Source: Adhaeribacter swui (lineage in GTDB: Bacteria; Bacteroidota; Bacteroidia; Cytophagales; Hymenobacteraceae). From it: a stretch of 64,000 nt of DNA. Below are positions 28,799 through 38,086 of this stretch, one piece after another. How positions within the stretch are numbered: the stretch's first letter is position 1; every line of letters starts with the position of its first letter. Where the stretch lies: NCBI RefSeq assembly GCF_014217805.1, contig NZ_CP055156.1, positions 1-64,000 of the forward strand. The letters are read 5' to 3'. The position numbers and the translations under genes are program-made. A model generated the notes under the pieces. The model did not search any database. It had not been told where the DNA came from and worked only from the letters and a program-made list of their open reading frames with translations.

Positions 28799-29031
28799 GC
28801 TATGAAACAAACAGCTTTAGCCAGGTGCAAAAATTGACGCTAAACTGTTCTGTCGTTCAGCGAGTTTTTAGCGTCTTGCGTTTTTTTGGTTCTTTTTGTG
28901 TCAAGACAAAAAGAACACAACCTGAGCAATGAAACAACTTCACTCTGAAATAACAGCTATAAAGTGGCTATGCGAACGAGAATTTTTCTGATTTAACTAA
29001 TTTGGTTAAGAAGTCACGGAAGTAAATCCGC
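28799..29031. repeat. dispersed intergenic repeat, copy A
   Basis: This non-coding stretch resembles 33907-34200 in blocks: 'caggtgca-----ttgac--taaactgtt-tg--gttcagcga' and 'aacctgagcaa-gaaacaact-cac', with about 75-80 percent identity by eye over the first 80 bases. It also holds a 10-bp hairpin (GTTCTTTTTG 28889-28898 with CAAAAAGAAC 28907-28916, 8-base loop). The end at 29011-29031 matches 45937-45957 at 20 of 21 bases. Confidence 0.65.
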
Positions 29032-29048
29032 GCTAAAGCGAAGTTATA

Positions 29049-29088
29049 AAACAAGAAGGCCGGAACACTGCTCCGGCCTTCTTGTTTA
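29049..29088 (-). terminator. intrinsic terminator of htpG
   Basis: A perfect stem of about 15 bp (AACAAGAAGGCCGGA with its complement) and a 7-base loop, flanked by A/T runs, 18 bases beyond the htpG stop; symmetrical enough to act in both directions. Confidence 0.9.
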
Positions 29089-29105
29089 AGCAAAAATTTA
29101 AAAAA

Positions 29106-30929
29106 TTAATCTTTCTCTATCAACTCTACGCTGCGTTTCACGAAGGCCGTTAAAGCCGGACCGGTTAACATGTTTTGTGATAATAAAGCCAGGTCAAAGG
29201 CTTGTTTCGCAATCTTTTCTTTGCTGTCGTCCTGGGCGCTTAAAATACGGTTGTTGATGGGGTGGTTCGCGTTTACACTTACGTTATACGTATCTGGCAT
29301 ATTGCCCATAAACATCATTCCTCCGCCACCAGTTTTACTCATATCTTTCATGCGGCGCATAAACTCCGGTAAAGTAATAACTACCGGTTGGTCTTGCGGC
29401 GAAAGCGGCTCAATGGAAACGTGCATGTTAGTATTGTTGATGGCTTTCTCGTAAATCTCCTTTAACTGGGTTTTCTCGTCTTCGCTCAACACCGATTCTT
29501 TGGTTTCATCTTTCTCGATGAGTTTATCAATAGTATCGGAATCAACACGTTTTAAAGTTACTTTTTCCAACTTTTGCTCCAGCATGCCAATAAAGTGGCT
29601 GTCGATCATGGAATCCAGCTTTAACACATCGTAGCTGCGGTCTTTCGCCGATTCTACAAAGGCATGTTGTTTTTCTTCGTCGGAAGTATACAAGATTACC
29701 AGGTTATCGCTTTTATCTTTTTGGTTAGCCTGGATATATTCTTTGTACTCGTCGATAGTAAAATACTTGCTGTTGGTATTTTGTAACAAGGCAAAGTCTT
29801 TGGCTTTTTCGTAGAACTTATCGTCGCTGAGCATGCCGTATTTCACGAAGATGTTGATGTCGTTCCATTTTTCCTGGAAGTTTTCGCGGTCTTTTTTGAA
29901 AATATCAGCTAGTTTATCGGCTACCTTTTTGGTAATGTAGGTATTGATTTTCTTCACGTTCGAATCAGCTTGTAAGAAGCTACGGGAAACGTTCAACGGA
30001 ATGTCCGGCGAGTCGATTACACCATGCAACAACATTAAGAACTCGGGTACAACGTCTTTTACTTCGTCGGTAATAAATACCTGCCGGCTGTATAGTTGAA
30101 TTTTATTTTTCTGGAACTCGAACTCATTTTTCAGTTTCGGGAAGTACAAGATACCCGTTAAGTTAAACGGATAATCTACATTTAAATGAATCCAGAACAA
30201 TGGGTCTTCGGAGAACGGATACAGTTCTTTGTAGAAGGTCTTGTAATCTTCGTCGGTTAAATCCGAAGGCGATTTAGTCCAGATTGGCGTCGGATTGTTG
30301 ATAATCTCGCCTTTAAACTCCACCGGAATCGGCAAAAATTTGCAATATTTATTCAGGATAGTCTGGATGCGCGCTTCTTCTAAAAATTCATCCGAATCAG
30401 CCGCAACATTTAAAATTACGTCGGTTCCACGTTCGGCGCGCTCCGTTTCAGTAATGGTAAATTCCGTAGAGCCATCGCATACCCAATGCGCGGCGGTGGT
30501 GCCGTCCTGGTACGATTGCGTGATAATTTCTACGGTATCGGCCACCATAAAGGAAGAGTAAAATCCTAACCCAAAATGACCGATAATTTGGTTGGCATCG
30601 GGTTTGTCTTTGTATTTTTCAACGAACTCGGTAGCTCCCGAAAAAGCAATCTGATTAATGTATTTTTTAATTTCTTCAGCCGTCATCCCAATGCCGTTGT
30701 CGCTTACGGTAATGGTGCGGGCTTCTTTATCTACGGCTACTTTTACTTTTAAATCGCCGAGTTCGCCTTTGTACTCGCCAATGGCCGATAAGCGTTTTAG
30801 CTTTTGCGACGCATCTACAGCGTTAGAAACCAGCTCGCGCAAAAAGATTTCATGGTCGGAGTACAGGAATTTTTTAATAATGGGAAAAATATTTTCGGTA
30901 TGAATCGAAATATTACCTTTTTCTGCCAT
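29106..30929 (-). CDS. htpG: molecular chaperone HtpG (Hsp90)
   Basis: A 607-residue Hsp90-family ATP-dependent chaperone. The N-terminal ATPase domain holds IFLRELVSNAVDAS at 28-41 (Glu32, Asn36), VSDNGIGMT near 75-83 and GHFGLGFYSSFMV near 115-127. The middle domain has the catalytic-loop Arg in LNVSRSFLQAD. The C-terminal dimerisation domain completes the normal bacterial length, with no charged linker. Cytoplasmic. A strong terminator follows. The upstream gap of 380 bases, shared with a divergent transglycosylase gene, contains two DnaA-box sequences at 31104-31125. Confidence 0.96.
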   Translation of the reverse strand: MAEKGNISIHTENIFPIIKKFLYSDHEIFLRELVSNAVDASQKLKRLSAIGEYKGELGDLKVKVAVDKEARTITVSDNGIGMTAEEIKKYINQIAFSGATEFVEKYKDKPDANQIIGHFGLGFYSSFMVADTVEIITQSYQDGTTAAHWVCDGSTEFTITETERAERGTDVILNVAADSDEFLEEARIQTILNKYCKFLPIPVEFKGEIINNPTPIWTKSPSDLTDEDYKTFYKELYPFSEDPLFWIHLNVDYPFNLTGILYFPKLKNEFEFQKNKIQLYSRQVFITDEVKDVVPEFLMLLHGVIDSPDIPLNVSRSFLQADSNVKKINTYITKKVADKLADIFKKDRENFQEKWNDINIFVKYGMLSDDKFYEKAKDFALLQNTNSKYFTIDEYKEYIQANQKDKSDNLVILYTSDEEKQHAFVESAKDRSYDVLKLDSMIDSHFIGMLEQKLEKVTLKRVDSDTIDKLIEKDETKESVLSEDEKTQLKEIYEKAINNTNMHVSIEPLSPQDQPVVITLPEFMRRMKDMSKTGGGGMMFMGNMPDTYNVSVNANHPINNRILSAQDDSKEKIAKQAFDLALLSQNMLTGPALTAFVKRSVELIEKD

Positions 30930-31310
30930 AATGATTTTGATAGTTTATATTGAGTCTGTTTTGCCTGTTGCTGTTCTGCTACAGGCAGACTTCAAAAGTT
31001 ATTCCAGCCGGTAAAATTGGGTTAAAACGTGACAGCTTGACAGCATCCCGGAGCCCCTGATTTGCTGAAAATTTAAAAAATTCACATGGGCACCTACCCT
31101 TTTTGTGGATAAATCCTGTGGAAAAAATGTAGAGAAGTAATCCCTTTAAAAATTTACAATGTGCCCGGAAATGGGGTACTTTGTCCCGAGGCGATATTAG
31201 GAGTATCTTATATTCGTCTTAATCTTAATCCACCGGCCTACCCTAGCCGCTCGTGTAAATTGTTTTTAAAATTAGTAAACCTGCACAATTAGTACTTTTC
31301 GCTGAATACC
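30930..31310. other. divergent intergenic region with paired DnaA-box sequences
   Basis: Between htpG (minus) and the transglycosylase (plus). On the minus strand TTTTCCACA (31117-31125) and TTATCCACA (31104-31112) lie in tandem with 4 bases between; the second is the perfect DnaA-box consensus and the first fits the relaxed form. No further boxes and no coding frame were seen. It could be a DnaA-regulated promoter, part of an origin, or chance. Confidence 0.5.
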
Positions 31311-33617
31311 ATGAGGAATACGCTTTTACTGCTTCTGTTCTGTTTGTTTAATCTGGCAGCCCAGGCCCAAACGGTAGTGGTGCCGAATAATGTTTATTTT
31401 GCGGATCAACGCTTAATTATTAACGAAGATGCCCGCAAAGCCATTCAGAAACAAGTAGATGCGCTATTAAAATACCCTTTGTATTTTCAGGCAAAAGTAG
31501 ACCGGGCCGATACCTACTTCCCGATTATATCGCGCATTTTTGCCGAAGAAGGTTTACCCGACGATTTTAAATATTTAGCCTTACAGGAAAGCGGTTTAGT
31601 ATCCGATGCGGTATCTACTTCGAATGCCGTAGGCTTCTGGCAATTTAAAAAAGAAGCCGCCGCCGACCATGGTTTATTAATTACCCCCGATGTAGACGAA
31701 CGCAAACACATTGTAAACTCCAGCCGCGGGGCGGCCAAATACTTTGTAAAAAGCAATACACTTTACTATAAAAACTGGTACAACACCTTGCTTTCGTACT
31801 ATTTAGGTTTTACCGGCGCCAAGGCTTACGCCAAACCAGAACACGTAGATAGCAAAGAGATGGAGGTAAACAGCAAAACCAACTGGTACATCTTAACCTT
31901 CCTGGCACACAAAATTGCCTTCGAAAACTTTATCGGGAAAAACCCGGCTCCAACGGTAGTGCTGCAGGAAGTCCCGGTGAGTGTGGGGCAAAGTTTAAGC
32001 GATGTGGCGCTAGCTACTCAAACCGATTACGCCGAAATTCAAAAATACAATAAATGGCTGAATGGCAGCGTAGTGCCGGGCAATAAACCTTACGTAGTAT
32101 TGGTACCGGTAACCAACCCGAACCAACAACAAGCCGTGTTGGCAGCTAATAAAGCGCAGGCTCCGGTGGCTGTTCCGGGCAAAACTAATGTTCCTTCAGC
32201 TGGACCGGCGGTGGTTACTACCAGTAACGGTTTAAAAGCCATTATTGCGCGCACCGGCGATTCGGTGGATAAGCTGGCAAAAGCTGGTAAAATTAACGCG
32301 AAACGTTTCCGGCAATATAACGATATGACAAACCACGAAGGGGTAAGAGCAGGCGCTACATATTACTTAGAACGGAAACACAGCAAAGCCAATACGGCTT
32401 ATTACGCTACTGCGTCGGGCGAACAAATCTGGGATGTAGCGCAAAAATTTGGCGTAAAAGTAAAATCTTTGTTATGGTATAACCGCCTGCGGAAAAATGA
32501 AAACCTCCTGGCCGGCCGGGTAATATGGCTGCAACAACGTCGCCCAGGCAACGTGCCGGTAGAGTATCAGGAAAATCAACCAGAAACTCCACAGCCGGAA
32601 GCACCGGAAAAACCACTGATTATCGCGAACAATGCCCCGGTCGTTGCCTCGCCCAACAAGCCCGCAACCAGCTCGGCTCCAGTTGCTAAAAAAACCGTAG
32701 AAGATAAATTAGCAAATATATTTGGCGTTAAACCAAACCCAGAACCCAAGGCGCCCATTAAAACCCAACCCATTGAAGTAGACGAAAACTTAGCGGATGT
32801 AAACGAAGAAACTGCAGTTCCGGAAGCTATAGCTACAGCCCCGGTAATCCCGAATGCCCCTTCTAAACCTGAAGTAGAAACCGACCCTACCATGACCACC
32901 GCTGATTCGGTAAATGACCCTTTGTTGGTAGCGGAAACTTCGTCGGATAATGATTTGGAGGTAGAAATATCTACCGATACTACTTTAGCCAGTACAAACA
33001 ACCAGGCGCCGGCTTTAACAGAATCTTCCGCGGCAGCCGCAAAAACCGAAAGTTTATACCCCGCAAAAAAGAATGCCGCTTCTTCGCCGGTGGCCGATGC
33101 TACTATTTTTAAAACTGAACCAGCTACCGCAAACAAGTCCCGTAATTTACCTGATTCGGCGAAAGCCCCCGCTCCCGGCCGTAACGAGCATCCTATTTCG
33201 GTAATAATTACCGAACACGTGGTATCTAAAGGCGAAACTTTTTATAGCATTTCCCGGCTTTACGACATTCCGGTAGATCAACTGCAAGCCTGGAACAACT
33301 TAACAAACCTGAGCTTAGCTATTGGCCAAACCTTACGGCTTACGCCACCCGCTGGAACAAGCACCCCAAAAACTGTAGCTACCGCGCCGGCTCCGGTAAT
33401 TACCGCCGCCGCCATGCCCCCGGTTACCGAGCGCTCCATGATAACAAATGCCGTGACCACGCACCACATTGTATCATCCGGCGAATCCATGTACCAGATT
33501 TCGCGCAAGTACGGCGTGACGATCAAAGAAATAATGGAATGGAATAAAAAAGCCGACTTCAGCGTATCGCCCGGCGAAAAACTAACTATCAAACCCAAAT
33601 CCAGTAGCCGGAACTAG
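31311..33617 (+). CDS. MltD-like lytic transglycosylase with multiple LysM domains
   Basis: A 768-residue exported enzyme that cleaves peptidoglycan glycan strands. A signal peptide (1-20, cleavage AQA-Q) is followed by an SLT domain at about 60-215 with the catalytic Glu93 in LALQESG and the downstream NAVGFWQF and YLGF blocks, as in MltD. Four LysM-like regions follow: two weaker ones near 228-270 and 364-406, and two canonical ones near 633-676 and 717-762. They are separated by a long acidic Ala/Pro/Thr linker (about 420-625). It probably acts in cell-wall remodelling. Single gene; the region downstream is repeat-rich. Confidence 0.9.
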   Translation: MRNTLLLLLFCLFNLAAQAQTVVVPNNVYFADQRLIINEDARKAIQKQVDALLKYPLYFQAKVDRADTYFPIISRIFAEEGLPDDFKYLALQESGLVSDAVSTSNAVGFWQFKKEAAADHGLLITPDVDERKHIVNSSRGAAKYFVKSNTLYYKNWYNTLLSYYLGFTGAKAYAKPEHVDSKEMEVNSKTNWYILTFLAHKIAFENFIGKNPAPTVVLQEVPVSVGQSLSDVALATQTDYAEIQKYNKWLNGSVVPGNKPYVVLVPVTNPNQQQAVLAANKAQAPVAVPGKTNVPSAGPAVVTTSNGLKAIIARTGDSVDKLAKAGKINAKRFRQYNDMTNHEGVRAGATYYLERKHSKANTAYYATASGEQIWDVAQKFGVKVKSLLWYNRLRKNENLLAGRVIWLQQRRPGNVPVEYQENQPETPQPEAPEKPLIIANNAPVVASPNKPATSSAPVAKKTVEDKLANIFGVKPNPEPKAPIKTQPIEVDENLADVNEETAVPEAIATAPVIPNAPSKPEVETDPTMTTADSVNDPLLVAETSSDNDLEVEISTDTTLASTNNQAPALTESSAAAAKTESLYPAKKNAASSPVADATIFKTEPATANKSRNLPDSAKAPAPGRNEHPISVIITEHVVSKGETFYSISRLYDIPVDQLQAWNNLTNLSLAIGQTLRLTPPAGTSTPKTVATAPAPVITAAAMPPVTERSMITNAVTTHHIVSSGESMYQISRKYGVTIKEIMEWNKKADFSVSPGEKLTIKPKSSSRN

Positions 33618-33618
33618 G

Positions 33619-33676
33619 TTGTAGGCTGCAGGTTGCAGGTTGAAAAGTTGGAAGGTTGGAAGGTTGGAAGGTTTTA
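33619..33676 (+). repeat. short tandem repeat 'ggttggaa' directly after the transglycosylase gene
   Basis: Begins 2 bases after the stop. It reads as variants of 'ggttgcaggttgaaaagtt', with three consecutive copies of 'ggttggaa'. It resembles the left arm upstream of fabD (20866-20940), but I find no complementary arm nearby. Confidence 0.6.
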
Positions 33677-33857
33677 AAATTATGCCGTTCCTACTACTGA
33701 GTGTTCAGGCTTGTAATGCCTAATGGCGGTCCTCCGATAGGTAGTAGTTTCCAGTTTTTGGCTTTTAATTTAAGCTTATCCGTATGCCCTGCCAGAGGCT
33801 TATCATATAATTAGAAACAAGCTAGGACGCTGACGCTAGCGTGAATAAGTATAGAAC

Positions 33858-33905
33858 AGCATGTCAGAATTTTAAATTTTTAAAAATTTAAAATTCTGAC
33901 ATGCT
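33858..33905. repeat. perfect 48-bp palindrome
   Basis: The first 24 bases (starting AGCATGTCAGAATTTTAAAT) are exactly the reverse complement of the last 24. The centre is TTTTTAAAAA at about 33877-33886. It has no spacer, so in DNA it could extrude as a cruciform, and in RNA it would fold to a 24-bp hairpin minus the turn. It ends 1 base before dispersed-repeat copy B. Confidence 0.9.
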
Positions 33906-33906
33906 A

Positions 33907-34200
33907 CTATGGAACAAACAACTTAAGTCAGGTGCACTCATTGACTTTAAACTGTTTTGATGTTCAGCGAATTTTAACGTCTGGCTATAGCATTCCAGAA
34001 TAGATATTCCAGAATAACCGCATTACCTTCACTGTTTTTAGGGAAGGTGCCGTAGGCGGAAGGGTATTTGTATCAGAAAAAGAGCAAAACCTGAGCAAAG
34101 AAACAACTCCACCCAACGATCAAAGCATCAGCCACAACTATACGAACAAAAGCCTTTAATGAATATGAAGGCGCTGCATGAAGCGAAATTTTACTTCCGG
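33907..34200. repeat. dispersed intergenic repeat, copy B
   Basis: Diverged relative of 28799-29031. The matching blocks are 33907-33990 and about 34074-34155, with an extra stretch of about 80 bases in between that copy A lacks. The region has no plausible coding frame. It lies between the transglycosylase and dnaE genes. Confidence 0.6.
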
Positions 34201-34275
34201 AGCTGCTACTTTTTGCGTAATTTTAATGTTAAGAACCGGAGATAACATGAATGGGGCAGCCTTTTTTTCATTGAT

Positions 34276-34317
34276 TCTCCTTTTCTAATTCCTAATTTTT
34301 AATTTTTAATTTTCTTT
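34276..34317 (+). repeat. AT short-period repeat arm in front of dnaE
   Basis: 'Ttctaattcctaatttttaa' type repeats end 4 bases before the dnaE start. They are like the right arm in the sdhA-sdhB gap, but no partner arm is visible. Confidence 0.55.
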
Positions 34318-34320
34318 AGC

Positions 34321-37300
34321 GTGCCCGAATTTTCGCATTTACACTGCCATACGCAATATTCTTTACTCGATGGGGCAGCCAGCATTGGCGGTCTCATGAA
34401 AAAAGCCCAGGCTGATGGCATGAAAGCCGTTGCCATGACCGACCACGGTAACATGTTTGGAGCTTTTAACTTTGTGGCCGAAGCCAATAAGTACAATGTA
34501 AAACCGATTGTGGGTTGCGAATTTTACCTGGTACAAGACCGCCATCAGAAAGTTTTTACCAAAGAACAACGCGACAACCGGTATCACCAGTTACTACTGG
34601 CCAAAGATCAGGACGGCTACAAAAACCTATCGAAGCTTTGCTCCATGAGCTACATCGAAGGGTTATACAGCAAATGGCCGCGCATTGATAAAGAAATTCT
34701 GCAGAAATACTCCAAAGGCTTAATTGCCACTAGTTGCTGCATCGGGGCCGAAGTGCCCCAAGCCATTTTATGGAAATCCGAGGAAGAAGCGGAAGAAATA
34801 CTGCGCTGGTGGCTCGATGTTTTCGGCGAAGATTACTACATCGAAATTCAACGCCACGGTTTGCAAAATATTGATAATACCGGTAAGAGCCAGGAAGATG
34901 TAAACCAGGTGTTGCTGAAGTGGGCCAAGAAATACAACGTAAAAGTAATCTGCACCAACGACTCCCACTACATTGAGCAAAACGACTGGAACGCGCACGA
35001 CATTTTATTGTGCGTAAATACCGGCGAAGACGAAAGCATACCCGTCGGTGATTTTCAAACGAAGTATTTCCGGTTATTAACCAGCAAAGGTGATGTGGCT
35101 TACGATCACTTGGATAACTTGCGCCGCAACCTGGGCAACGACGAAGTAGCCCGCCGCATGTTGTACCGCATCGAAGAAGAAATGCAGAAGCCCCGGCCTC
35201 AAAGCCGTTTTGGTTTTCCCAACGACGAATTCTACTTCAAAACGCAGGCCCAGATGAACCAACTGTTCCGCGATGTGCCGGAATCAGTAGATAATACCAA
35301 CGAAATCGTGGACAAAATTACGCCGCCCAAATTGCAGCGGGATATTTTGTTGCCCAACTTCCCAATTCCGGCGGAACATGCTGGCCCCGATGCCTATTTG
35401 CGCCATTTAACCTTTGAAGGTGCAAAAAAACGATATAAAGAAATTACCCCTGAAGTTGAAGAACGCCTGAACTACGAGCTGCAGATTATCGAGACCATGG
35501 GGTTTGCCGGGTACTTTTTAATTGTGCAGGATTTTATTAATCAAGGCCGCTCCATGGGCGTGGCCGTGGGTCCAGGCCGGGGCTCAGCGGCGGGTTCGGC
35601 GGTAGCGTACTGCGTAGGTATTACCAACATCGACCCGATTAAGTACTCCTTGCTGTTCGAGCGTTTTTTAAATCCGGAACGGGTTTCCATGCCCGATATT
35701 GATATTGACTTCGACGACGAAAACCGCCAGCGCGTAATCGACTACGTAGTTGACAAATACGGCAAAACCCAGGTAGCCCAGATTATTACTTTTGGTACTA
35801 TGGCGGCCAAATCGAGTATTAAAGACGTAGCCCGCGCCACCGAGTTACCTTTATCCGAAGCCAACGAACTCGCCAAAATGGTTCCGGATACCCCCGGAAC
35901 TACCCTGGCTAAAGCTTTCATTGAATCGCCGGAACTTGCCAACATCCGGGCGGGCAGCGACCACCGGGGCAAAGTAATGCAACTCGCCGAAAAACTGGAA
36001 GGCTCGGTACGGAATACCGGTATTCACGCGGCCGGGGTTATTATTGCGCCCGATGATATTACCAATTACATACCAGTATCTACTTCCAAAGATTCGGACC
36101 TGCTCGTAACGCAGTTCGACGGTAAGGTAATTGAAAGTGCCGGGATGCTCAAAATGGACTTTCTGGGTTTAAAAACCTTGACCATTATCCGCGATGCTTT
36201 AACCTTAATTAAGCAAAATCACGGCGTGGACATCAACATTGATGAAATTCCGCTGGACGACGAAAAAACTTTTGCCCTATACCAACGCGGCGATACCATT
36301 GGTACTTTCCAGTTTGAATCCGAAGGCATGCGGATGTATTTGAAAGATCTGCAGCCAACGAACATTGAGGATTTAATTGCCATGAACGCCTTGTACCGGC
36401 CGGGCCCAATGCAGTTCATCCCGAACTTTATTAACCGGAAACATGGCCGCGAACCGGTAGAATACCCACACGATTTGCTCGAACCTATCCTGAATTACTC
36501 CTACGGGATTATGGTGTACCAGGAGCAGATTATGCAAACGGCCCAGATCTTAGCGGGTTACTCCTTAGGTGGTGCCGACTTGCTGCGCCGGGCCATGGGT
36601 AAAAAAGACATGGCCAAAATGGCCAAAGAGCGCGAGAAATTTATTAAAGGCGCTAAAGAGCTGCATAAAATACCCGAGAAAAAAGCGTCGGAAGTATTCG
36701 ACGTAATGGAGAAATTTGCGCAGTACGGCTTTAACCGGTCGCACTCGGCGGCTTACTCTGTGGTGGCTTACCAAACCGGTTATTTAAAAGCCCACTACCC
36801 CGCCGAGTACATGGCAGCGGTGCTCACGCACAACATGAACGATATTAAAAAAGTAACTTTCTTTATCGAAGAAGCACGTCGGCAACAAGTACCGGTATTG
36901 GGTCCGGATATCAACGAATCCATCTACAAATTTAACGTAAACAAAGAAGGCGCGATCCGTTTTGGTTTGGGTGCGGTAAAAGGTACCGGCGAAGCGGCGG
37001 TAGAAGCTATTCTGGAAGAACGCGAGAAAAAAGGACCTTACACCGATATTTTCGACTTTGCAAAGCGGGCTAACTTACGGGCCGTAAACAAAAAAACGTT
37101 CGAAAGTTTAGCCCAGGCCGGTGCTTTTGATTCGTTTGAGCGGTACCACCGGGCGCAGTACATTGAAATACCCGACGGCGAAAACCAGAATTTACTCGAA
37201 AAAGCCATTCGTTTTGGTAACCAGTACCAGGCCGAGCAAAGCTCCGCGCAGCAATCGTTGTTTGGCGGGGGCAGTGCGGTGCAGATTCCCTTGCCCAAAG

Positions 37301-37956
37301 TGCCGGACGTAGCTCCCTGGACCCAAACCGAAATGCTGCGGCGCGAGAAAGAAGTAGTTGGTTTCTATATTTCCGGTCACCCGCTCGACCAGTTTAAACT
37401 GGAAATTGATTCGTATTGCACCTGCCCCCTCGACCGCATTGCCGAGTACAAAAACCGCGACATTTCCGTAGCGGGTATTGTGAGTAACATTGTTATCCGG
37501 ACGGGTAAAAACGGCAACCCGTTTGCCTTATTCACTCTGGAAGATTACGACTCGACGTTAGGTTTGGCCTTGTTCGGGGAAGATTACGTGAAGTTCTCGC
37601 CATATTTAAAAGATGGCATGTTCTTGTTTGTAAAAGGCAAAGTAACCTTACGTTATAAATCCGAAGACCAATGGGAATTAAAACCGACCAACATGCAATT
37701 GCTCGGCGATGTAGCCGATAAACTGGCGCAAGGGGTGCGCCTGGATATTGATATCCGCACCTTAAATGCCCTGCAAATCGACAACATTGAACTAGCTGCG
37801 CAGGAATCGCCGGGCCAGAAAAAACTAGAACTCATGCTCTGCGAACCCAACGAACGCTTGGTAGTAGAAATGTTCTCCCGCAAATACCGTATCGATCCGA
37901 AAACGTTTATTCAGAAGGTGAAAGAAAAGGAACTCGGGCAGTATAAATTGATCTGA
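34321..37956 (+). CDS. dnaE: DNA polymerase III subunit alpha
   Basis: A 1211-residue replicative polymerase. The N-terminal PHP domain begins HLHCHTQYSLLDGAAS (about 6-21). The palm contains the catalytic aspartates in MPDIDIDFDD (Asp459, Asp461, Asp463), preceded by GPGRGSAAGS. The fingers, HhH region (RSHSAAYSVVAYQTG) and C-terminal OB fold (ISVAGIVSNI...LFTLEDYDSTLGLALFG) follow in normal order. The start is GTG at 34321: the protein cannot start later without removing the PHP metal site, and no upstream ATG is in frame. Full length, apparently intact. A long hairpin follows the stop. Confidence 0.96.
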   Translation: MPEFSHLHCHTQYSLLDGAASIGGLMKKAQADGMKAVAMTDHGNMFGAFNFVAEANKYNVKPIVGCEFYLVQDRHQKVFTKEQRDNRYHQLLLAKDQDGYKNLSKLCSMSYIEGLYSKWPRIDKEILQKYSKGLIATSCCIGAEVPQAILWKSEEEAEEILRWWLDVFGEDYYIEIQRHGLQNIDNTGKSQEDVNQVLLKWAKKYNVKVICTNDSHYIEQNDWNAHDILLCVNTGEDESIPVGDFQTKYFRLLTSKGDVAYDHLDNLRRNLGNDEVARRMLYRIEEEMQKPRPQSRFGFPNDEFYFKTQAQMNQLFRDVPESVDNTNEIVDKITPPKLQRDILLPNFPIPAEHAGPDAYLRHLTFEGAKKRYKEITPEVEERLNYELQIIETMGFAGYFLIVQDFINQGRSMGVAVGPGRGSAAGSAVAYCVGITNIDPIKYSLLFERFLNPERVSMPDIDIDFDDENRQRVIDYVVDKYGKTQVAQIITFGTMAAKSSIKDVARATELPLSEANELAKMVPDTPGTTLAKAFIESPELANIRAGSDHRGKVMQLAEKLEGSVRNTGIHAAGVIIAPDDITNYIPVSTSKDSDLLVTQFDGKVIESAGMLKMDFLGLKTLTIIRDALTLIKQNHGVDINIDEIPLDDEKTFALYQRGDTIGTFQFESEGMRMYLKDLQPTNIEDLIAMNALYRPGPMQFIPNFINRKHGREPVEYPHDLLEPILNYSYGIMVYQEQIMQTAQILAGYSLGGADLLRRAMGKKDMAKMAKEREKFIKGAKELHKIPEKKASEVFDVMEKFAQYGFNRSHSAAYSVVAYQTGYLKAHYPAEYMAAVLTHNMNDIKKVTFFIEEARRQQVPVLGPDINESIYKFNVNKEGAIRFGLGAVKGTGEAAVEAILEEREKKGPYTDIFDFAKRANLRAVNKKTFESLAQAGAFDSFERYHRAQYIEIPDGENQNLLEKAIRFGNQYQAEQSSAQQSLFGGGSAVQIPLPKVPDVAPWTQTEMLRREKEVVGFYISGHPLDQFKLEIDSYCTCPLDRIAEYKNRDISVAGIVSNIVIRTGKNGNPFALFTLEDYDSTLGLALFGEDYVKFSPYLKDGMFLFVKGKVTLRYKSEDQWELKPTNMQLLGDVADKLAQGVRLDIDIRTLNALQIDNIELAAQESPGQKKLELMLCEPNERLVVEMFSRKYRIDPKTFIQKVKEKELGQYKLI

Positions 37957-38003
37957 TAATAAGATTTATCAAGCCAGATAACAACACCTGATCCAGTACA
38001 ATT

Positions 38004-38048
38004 AATATAGCGTTTATCTACTAAATATAGGTAGGTAAACGCTATATT
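38004..38048 (+). terminator. long hairpin after dnaE (likely terminator)
   Basis: A 13-bp perfect stem (AATATAGCGTTTA / TAAACGCTATATT) continues inward with five more pairs (one G-T) to a 9-base AT loop. No strong T-tract follows, so termination is inferred. It starts 48 bases after the dnaE stop and ends 39 bases before the next gene. Confidence 0.6.
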
Positions 38049-38086
38049 GCATTTTAAGGATATCAAAATCTTCATTACAAACAAGA

